A DNA stretch of 64,000 nt, from assembly GCF_014384985.1 (NCBI RefSeq), contig NZ_JACRSX010000003.1, positions 62,001-126,000 of the forward strand, in the 5' to 3' direction. Position numbers and translations under genes: made by a program. The DNA is from Jutongia huaianensis (GTDB lineage: Bacteria > Bacillota > Clostridia > Lachnospirales > Lachnospiraceae). The notes under the pieces were generated by a model, which was given only the letters and a program-made list of their open reading frames with translations, was not told the origin of the DNA and searched no databases. Shown here piece after piece: positions 59,215 to 64,000 of this stretch (its first letter is position 1; every line of letters starts with the position of its first letter).

Positions 59215-60471
59215 ATGCAAAAAATCATAAGTTTTCTTTTGCTTGTCTTTTGTCTTTTCCTTTTGACACAACCATTAAAAAATCATATGGCAATACGGGA
59301 AAAAGCTTTTTGGGAGCCATCCCAAAAGCCTGCAGAGTCCATTGTACCGGTTGTCCGTATGACGGCATCGGAGCTTGGTTCCAGTGTTGCTGCCTCTACC
59401 CCGTCATCTCTTTATGCAAAGGCATATTGCGTGATGGATACAGAATCCGGAAGATTTCTGCTTTCCCAAAATGAGAATAAAAAAATGCCAATGGCAAGCA
59501 CAACCAAGATCATGACTTGTATTCTTGCACTGGAATCCGGCTGTCTGGATGAAATGGTGACAGTATCTGCTTATGCGGCATCCATGCCGGATGTTCAGCT
59601 AAATATCCGGGAAGGCGAAAAATATCGTCTGGGAGATCTGCTGTATTCTTTGATGTTAGAATCCCATAATGATACTGCCGTTGCCATTGCGGAACACATT
59701 GGCGGGTCCGTGGAGGGATTTGCAGAGCTGATGAACCAAAAGGCAGAGGAAATCGGCTGTGTTTCTACGCATTTTGTTACACCAAATGGTCTGGATGATC
59801 CGGAGCATTATACCACAGCAAAAGAGCTTTGTATGATTGCATCTTATGCGATTCAAAATAAAGAATTTCAAAAGGTGATCCAGACTCCTCAGTATCAGTT
59901 TCAGGATGCGTCAGGACAACGCAGCTTTCAGGTGTCTAATCATGATGCCTTTCTTGGCATGTATCAAGGGGCTCTGGGAATCAAAACCGGTTTTACCGGG
60001 AATGCAGGTTACTGCTTCTGCGGTGCCGCCACCAAAAATAACCGTACGCTGGTCTCTGCTGTCCTTGCCTGCGGATGGCCGCCTCATAAAACCTATAAAT
60101 GGTCCGATACCACAAAGCTTATGGATTATGGCTTTGAAGGTTTTAAAACCTGTGAGATCCCGTCTGATCGCGATACCTGGAAACTGTCTGTGGAAAATGG
60201 CTGTGATCACAATGTCACTGTATTTATGTCAAAAGAAGATACGGACAGTCTGCAGCTGCCACTCCGGGCCGATGACGTCGTGGAAATCCGGACGTCTCTG
60301 CCGGAGAAGCTGACTGCACCTGTCCGCAGCGGGGATATCGTGGGGTGTCAGGAAATCCTGCTAAATGGGGAGATTTTAACAAAATCTCCGCTTTATACAG
60401 GGCAGGATATTGCAGCCATGGATTTCCCCTATGTGTTAAAACATTTATTTCGGAATTATGTGTTTTCGTGA
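59215..60471 (+). CDS. D-alanyl-D-alanine carboxypeptidase (third copy)
   Basis: 418 residues, secreted low-molecular-weight PBP. Signal segment ISFLLLVFCLFLLTQ, active-site MASTTKIMTC, SHN in LESHNDTAVAIAEH and KTG in GIKTGFTGNAG, followed by a beta C-terminal domain. No obvious C-terminal amphipathic anchor. ATG 59215 has only a weak AGGG site; TATAAT at 59175-59180 may be its -10. A hairpin terminator follows. Confidence 0.92.
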   Translation: MQKIISFLLLVFCLFLLTQPLKNHMAIREKAFWEPSQKPAESIVPVVRMTASELGSSVAASTPSSLYAKAYCVMDTESGRFLLSQNENKKMPMASTTKIMTCILALESGCLDEMVTVSAYAASMPDVQLNIREGEKYRLGDLLYSLMLESHNDTAVAIAEHIGGSVEGFAELMNQKAEEIGCVSTHFVTPNGLDDPEHYTTAKELCMIASYAIQNKEFQKVIQTPQYQFQDASGQRSFQVSNHDAFLGMYQGALGIKTGFTGNAGYCFCGAATKNNRTLVSAVLACGWPPHKTYKWSDTTKLMDYGFEGFKTCEIPSDRDTWKLSVENGCDHNVTVFMSKEDTDSLQLPLRADDVVEIRTSLPEKLTAPVRSGDIVGCQEILLNGEILTKSPLYTGQDIAAMDFPYVLKHLFRNYVFS

Positions 60472-60477
60472 TGTGCT

Positions 60478-60506
60478 ACGGCAGATTATTTACTGCTGCC
60501 GTTTTT
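60478..60506 (+). terminator. Terminator of the third carboxypeptidase gene
   Basis: 7-bp stem ACGGCAG (60478-60484) and CTGCCGT (60496-60502) followed by T5. It overlaps the end of the small minus-strand gene. Confidence 0.7.
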
Positions 60507-60623
60507 GGTTTCATTTCCGGTTTCCGTGTCAGAGACAGAGCCTCCGTTCGAAAACTGAAAGCTAAAGATTGTTACTCCTAAGATCACGACACCTACAATA
60601 ACTAAAACGATAGTTGTACCCAT
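60486..60623 (-). CDS. Small membrane protein, 45 residues
   Basis: ATG 60623 follows a good AAAAGGAGATTATT. One hydrophobic helix (TTIVLVIVGVVILGVTIF) then a polar Asn/Gly/Ser/Thr tail. It follows the 143-residue membrane protein gene by 46 bp on the same strand and may be in one transcript. No family recognised. Confidence 0.6.
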   Translation of the reverse strand: MGTTIVLVIVGVVILGVTIFSFQFSNGGSVSDTETGNETKNGSSK

Positions 60624-60669
60624 AATAATCTCCTTTTCTGCACATAATGTGCCAATATTCAATTTTTGG

Positions 60670-61101
60670 TTAATGGAATGAAAAGAAGATCTTCTCGCCA
60701 TCCTTGTCATGGATAAACCGCATGATCCGGGCGAGATGATGAGTTGTAGATTTATAGAATGCCGGTTCATAACTTCTCCGGGCAAAAAAGACACAGAAGC
60801 AGAATATGATCGACGTATATAACAGCAATAAAAGCTGCTGCTGCCGTCCATCCTGACGGAAGGATACCGGGCGTGAAGCTTCAAGCTTCGGCTGCAGTAC
60901 CCGTATGCCTAACTGCTCCGTGCTGCAGACATCCGGCGAATCTGTCCGGATGGAAGAAAGTGTGGAAAGCAGGCTTTCCCGGCGGAAATGATCAGAGGTG
61001 TCCATTTGTGAGATTCTGGTAACATCCGTTCCAATCCCTGAAATAAGCACAAAGAAAAGCATGGCAACGATGAGCCAGCGCTGTTTTCGTAATTGATTCA
61101 T
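60670..61101 (-). CDS. Membrane protein of unknown function
   Basis: 143 residues. Two hydrophobic helices: residues about 9-25 (WLIVAMLFFVLISGIG) and about 86-102 (LLLLLYTSIIFCFCVFF), with a polar loop of about 60 residues between them, probably outside, and a basic C-terminus. ATG 61101 follows AAAGGAGGGTGTCCT; an earlier ATG at 61119 lies on the far side of that site. No family recognised. Confidence 0.65.
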   Translation of the reverse strand: MNQLRKQRWLIVAMLFFVLISGIGTDVTRISQMDTSDHFRRESLLSTLSSIRTDSPDVCSTEQLGIRVLQPKLEASRPVSFRQDGRQQQLLLLLYTSIIFCFCVFFARRSYEPAFYKSTTHHLARIMRFIHDKDGEKIFFSFH

Positions 61102-61223
61102 AGGACACCCTCCTTTCATATGTTTGATAAAGTTTAAAGTAACTTCGGATATAAGTTTCCAAAGGCTTGCTATCTGCGTTTATCCCTTGCATCATAATAT
61201 ATGCAGAAGATACCGGTTAATGA

Positions 61224-61964
61224 TCAACAGCGTACTGCCTGTTCCGGCATATTACGCTCTCCCAGCCGTACAGCCTTACATACCCGGCGGTAAACATGAT
61301 CACAGACCTCTACGGATTTCATGCCTTTATAATCCTCATAATAAAGAGGTTTCAAAAAATAAACCTGTGTGTGGACATGCCGCAGGGAATTGAGATCATA
61401 TACCTTCCAGGAATCTACTAAAGCCACCGGAACAATGGGAACCTTTGACTTCATGGCACTTTTGAAAGTGCCGGGCTTAAAAGGATCCACCTGATTGCCA
61501 TTGCGGTGCTTATATCCTCCTGCAGGGAAAATAATGAACTTCCGGCCCTGTGCTGTCTCTGCGGAGACCTCCTGTATGATCTTGGCCGCCTGACGGATAT
61601 CATGGAGCTTGATGCGCTTGCCTTTGACCAGATCAATGAACTGGCTGACTAACGGCATATGGGATCTGGCATCATCCATCACTACCGAGCATGGCAGCGG
61701 ATGACCGTACATGATCCCCAGAGCATCGTACTTCCCCTGATGATTGGGAAACATCACATATCCTCCCTGAGACGGCAGATTTTCACGGCCATATACAGAG
61801 GTGGAGATCCGGGCGGTTTTCATCATCTGGCGTATCATTTTCAGATCATACTGATATCGAAACTCCTCGGAATATTTCCGGTCTCTTGCGGCATAATAGC
61901 CTGCCTGGGGAATCATCCAGGCTCTATGTAAATTTCTGATCAATACATATACAAAGCGAAGCAA
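61224..61964 (-). CDS. plsC: PlsC-type 1-acylglycerol-3-phosphate acyltransferase
   Basis: 246 residues, membrane-associated acyltransferase that makes phosphatidate. Catalytic H-x4-D in FPNHQGKYDALG. The third motif reads IFPAGGYKHRNG: Ala stands where family members have Glu (FPEG). PIVPVALVDSW follows. TTG start after GAGGAAGAAAAA. Divergent from rqcH with adjoining -35 elements. It could act on another lipid acceptor. Confidence 0.87.
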   Translation of the reverse strand: MLRFVYVLIRNLHRAWMIPQAGYYAARDRKYSEEFRYQYDLKMIRQMMKTARISTSVYGRENLPSQGGYVMFPNHQGKYDALGIMYGHPLPCSVVMDDARSHMPLVSQFIDLVKGKRIKLHDIRQAAKIIQEVSAETAQGRKFIIFPAGGYKHRNGNQVDPFKPGTFKSAMKSKVPIVPVALVDSWKVYDLNSLRHVHTQVYFLKPLYYEDYKGMKSVEVCDHVYRRVCKAVRLGERNMPEQAVRC

Positions 61965-62019
61965 TTTTTCTTCCTCATTTCTTATGACGATATTTCGTCT
62001 TTCATTTCTCCTGATAGAT

Positions 62020-62048
62020 AATGTATCATATTAACTTTTTTTTGGCAA
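62020..62048 (-). promoter_or_regulatory. Promoter of plsC
   Basis: Minus-strand TTGCCA, 17-bp spacer, TACATT. Its -35 lies 3 bp from the opposite promoter's -35. Confidence 0.7.
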
Positions 62049-62051
62049 CTG

Positions 62052-62080
62052 TTGCAAAAGGAAGATGGTACATATAAAAT
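62052..62080 (+). promoter_or_regulatory. Promoter of rqcH
   Basis: TTGCAA, 17-bp spacer, TAAAAT, 38 bp before the ATG. Between the two -35 elements lies the palindrome GCAACTGTTGC (62045-62055). Confidence 0.7.
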
Positions 62081-62117
62081 GGAGCAAGAGAAAACGTAAT
62101 AAGGGGGACATCAAACC

Positions 62118-63908
62118 ATGGCATTAGATGGAATGGTAATTGCTGATATTGTATATGAACTGGAGCGGGACCTGGCAGGAGGCCGTATTGCCAAGATCGC
62201 ACAACCGGAGAAGGACGAGCTGCTTCTGACGATTAAGCAGAGCAGAACCGGGGAGGACGGAAAGACTGTCCGCAGTCAGAAAAGGCTGGTGGTTTCCGTG
62301 AATCCAAGTCTCCCACTGATCTATGAAACGGAGGAGACAAAGAACTCTCCTATGACGGCACCAACCTTCTGTATGGTACTCCGGAAGCATTTGTCCAACA
62401 GCAGAATCCTGTCTGTCCGGCAGATCGGTCTGGAACGTGTGCTTTGCTTTGAACTGGAGCATCTGAATGAAATGGGGGATCTGTGTCACAAAAAGTTATA
62501 TATCGAGCTGATGGGCAAGCACAGTAATATCATCTTCTGTCAGGAGGATGATGTGATCATTGACAGTATTAAACGGGTGTCGGCTCTGGTCAGCTCTGTG
62601 CGGGAGGTACTGCCGGGCAGAACATATTTTATCCCAAATACACAGGAAAAACTGGATCCCTTTACGGTAAGCTGCGAGGAGTTTACAGAAAAAATACTGA
62701 CGAAGCCTATGCCGCCGGCAAAGGCACTGTATACCTCTCTGACCGGTTTCAGTCCGGTTATGGCCAATGAACTGTTATACCGGGCAAGTCTGCAGGATGC
62801 CGCCTCTACCAGTGAGCTTTCGGATATGGAGCGGCTTCATTTGTATCGCAATTTTGAACGGCTCCGGGAGGAACTGCTCTCTCACTCTTTCGCTCCGACA
62901 CTGGTCAAACGGGGGCAGGAGCCGGTAGAGTTTGCGGCGTTTCCATTGACTTCCTATGAGAGGGATGAGACCTGCCAGAGTATTTCTTATGACAGCATCA
63001 GCCGGCTTTTATACGACTTTTATGCGCAGAAGGAGCTGTATTCCCGGATCCATCAGAAATCCTTTGAGCTGCGCCGTGTCACCAATACGGCGCTGGAACG
63101 CTGCCGTAAGAAATATGATCTTCAGGAGAAACAGCTTCGTGATACGAAAAAACGTGATAAATATAAGGTATATGGTGACCTTTTAACAACCTACGGGTAT
63201 AGTCTGACTGGCGGAGAGAAAAGCTTTACCTGTGAGAACTATTATGATGAGGGCAAAGAGATCACAATACCACTGGATCAGACAAAATCTGCCATGGAAA
63301 ATGCCAAGCGGTATTTTGATAAATATGCCAAGTTAAAAAGAACCTTTGAGGCATTGACGGTTCAGTTAGAGGAAACAAGACAGGAAATAGAGCATCTGGA
63401 GTCTGTGAGCAATGCACTGGATATTGCCCGCCAGGAGGAGGATCTGACATTGATCCGTCAGGAGCTTTCGGAGTGTGGTTATGTAAAGAAGCATGCGCAG
63501 CCACGCAGTAACAGAGGGCGTGTGAAGATAAAAAGCAAGCCGTTTCATTATATTTCCTCCGGTGGATTTCATATGTATGTGGGAAGGAATAACTATCAGA
63601 ATGATGAACTTACCTTCCACTTTGCCAATGGCGGTGACTGGTGGTTTCATGCCAAAGGAACGGCAGGCTCCCATGTGATCGTAAAGACAGAGGGGAAGGA
63701 ACTGCCGGACAGAACCTTTGAGGAGGCAGCCGCTCTGGCAGGCTGGTATTCCAAGGCGAAGGATCAGGCAAAAGCCGAGATTGATTATATTCAGAGAAAG
63801 CATATCAAAAAGCCAAACGGAAGCAAGCCGGGTTTTGTAGTATATTATACCAATTATTCCATGACAATCGTACCGGACATTTCCGGTCTTAAGGAAATAG
63901 AGGATTAA
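62118..63908 (+). CDS. rqcH: Ribosome quality control protein RqcH (NFACT family)
   Basis: 596 residues, once called fibronectin-binding protein. It binds obstructed 50S subunits and adds C-terminal Ala tails to stalled peptides. NFACT-N start ALDGMVIADIVYELERDLAGGRIAKI, a helix-hairpin-helix region (about 200-240), a coiled coil (about 290-440) and the NFACT-R domain with DWWFHAKGTAGSHVIVKTEG. ATG follows AAGGGGGACATCAAACC. Complete C-terminus. Confidence 0.95.
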   Translation: MALDGMVIADIVYELERDLAGGRIAKIAQPEKDELLLTIKQSRTGEDGKTVRSQKRLVVSVNPSLPLIYETEETKNSPMTAPTFCMVLRKHLSNSRILSVRQIGLERVLCFELEHLNEMGDLCHKKLYIELMGKHSNIIFCQEDDVIIDSIKRVSALVSSVREVLPGRTYFIPNTQEKLDPFTVSCEEFTEKILTKPMPPAKALYTSLTGFSPVMANELLYRASLQDAASTSELSDMERLHLYRNFERLREELLSHSFAPTLVKRGQEPVEFAAFPLTSYERDETCQSISYDSISRLLYDFYAQKELYSRIHQKSFELRRVTNTALERCRKKYDLQEKQLRDTKKRDKYKVYGDLLTTYGYSLTGGEKSFTCENYYDEGKEITIPLDQTKSAMENAKRYFDKYAKLKRTFEALTVQLEETRQEIEHLESVSNALDIARQEEDLTLIRQELSECGYVKKHAQPRSNRGRVKIKSKPFHYISSGGFHMYVGRNNYQNDELTFHFANGGDWWFHAKGTAGSHVIVKTEGKELPDRTFEEAAALAGWYSKAKDQAKAEIDYIQRKHIKKPNGSKPGFVVYYTNYSMTIVPDISGLKEIED

Positions 63909-63960
63909 AATTGTACCCGAAGCCGGAAGCTGACGGGTGCAGAAAGGAATGGAAATTATT

Positions 63961-64000
63961 ATGATACGTTCTGACAATCATGTACACACATCATTTTCTA
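63961..64000 (+). CDS. Start of a PHP-domain protein, probably histidinol-phosphatase-like (3' end outside window)
   Basis: Only 13 residues are visible: MIRSDNHVHTSFS. The HxH plus TSFS pattern is the first metal motif of PHP phosphoesterases such as HisJ-type histidinol phosphatase. An in-frame ATG at 63949 is also possible. The gene continues beyond the window. Confidence 0.5.
   Translation, partial: MIRSDNHVHTSFS

Overview
The window looks like a core-genome segment of a Lachnospiraceae-type anaerobic Firmicute. The grounds are family-level similarity and gene order: rnhB-(FlhB C-like)-yraN, der-plsY-gpsA, the radical-SAM/DUF2344/RNase G set, a type A RNase P RNA before mutS-mutL-miaA, radC-mre-min-rodA, sepF-yggT-divIVA-lspA-rluD, yhbY-nadD-yqeK-rsfS-lexA, and a five-gene sodium-pump decarboxylase operon. 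I saw no tRNA, rRNA, CRISPR array, prophage or insertion sequence. Genus is not assigned.

Layout. 1-4655 (+): signal peptidase I with a huge Gln-rich N-terminus (cut by the window edge), RNase HII, a small FlhB-C-like protein, YraN and a laccase-fold purine nucleoside phosphorylase. 4777-5964 (-): a long, divergent PRPP synthetase. 6173-15990 (+): a lipoprotein FKBP/trigger-factor-like foldase, Der, PlsY, GpsA, a small membrane protein, two radical-SAM-linked genes, RNase G and a nucleoid-associated-like protein. 16081-24926: a small protein, rnpB, mutS, mutL, miaA, a methionine gamma-lyase-like PLP enzyme and radC. 24965-35101: one elongation and division block, mreBCD, PBP2, minCDE, rodA, mgsA and a DD-carboxypeptidase lipoprotein. 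35130-42437: a DUF378 protein on the opposite strand, then an HlyD-like protein, yggS, sepF, yggT, a giant divIVA, lspA and an rluD-family synthase. 42438-44488: an orphan BlaI-type repressor with operator-like sites, and a tyrosine recombinase. 44518-49386 (-): amidase, a YneA-like LysM protein, lexA, rsfS, yqeK, nadD, yhbY. 49522-53687: dacF, two tandem LCP proteins, DUF4321. 53847-59032 (-): the carboxyltransferase/sodium-pump operon. 59215-64000: a third DD-carboxypeptidase, two small membrane proteins, plsC, rqcH and the start of a PHP-family gene.

The dominant theme is the cell envelope: wall elongation (MreBCD, RodA, PBP2), septum placement (MinCDE, DivIVA, SepF), wall trimming (three DD-carboxypeptidases, an amidase), wall polymer attachment (LCP proteins) and export (signal peptidases I and II). 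A second theme is genome maintenance (MutS, MutL, RadC, LexA with a YneA-like division inhibitor). A third is energy metabolism: an operon carrying both 12S-like and 5S-like carboxyltransferases, a free biotin carrier and the beta and gamma sodium-pump subunits.

Most genes are ordinary housekeeping genes. The parts I think deserve attention are the double-carboxyltransferase pump operon with its lipoprotein-fused gamma subunit, the giant DivIVA with fifteen 11-residue repeats and a duplicated tail, the Gln-rich signal peptidase, the LexA/YneA-like SOS cassette with five operator-like boxes, and the BlaI locus with its leader. I did not find a clearly novel defence or mobile system.
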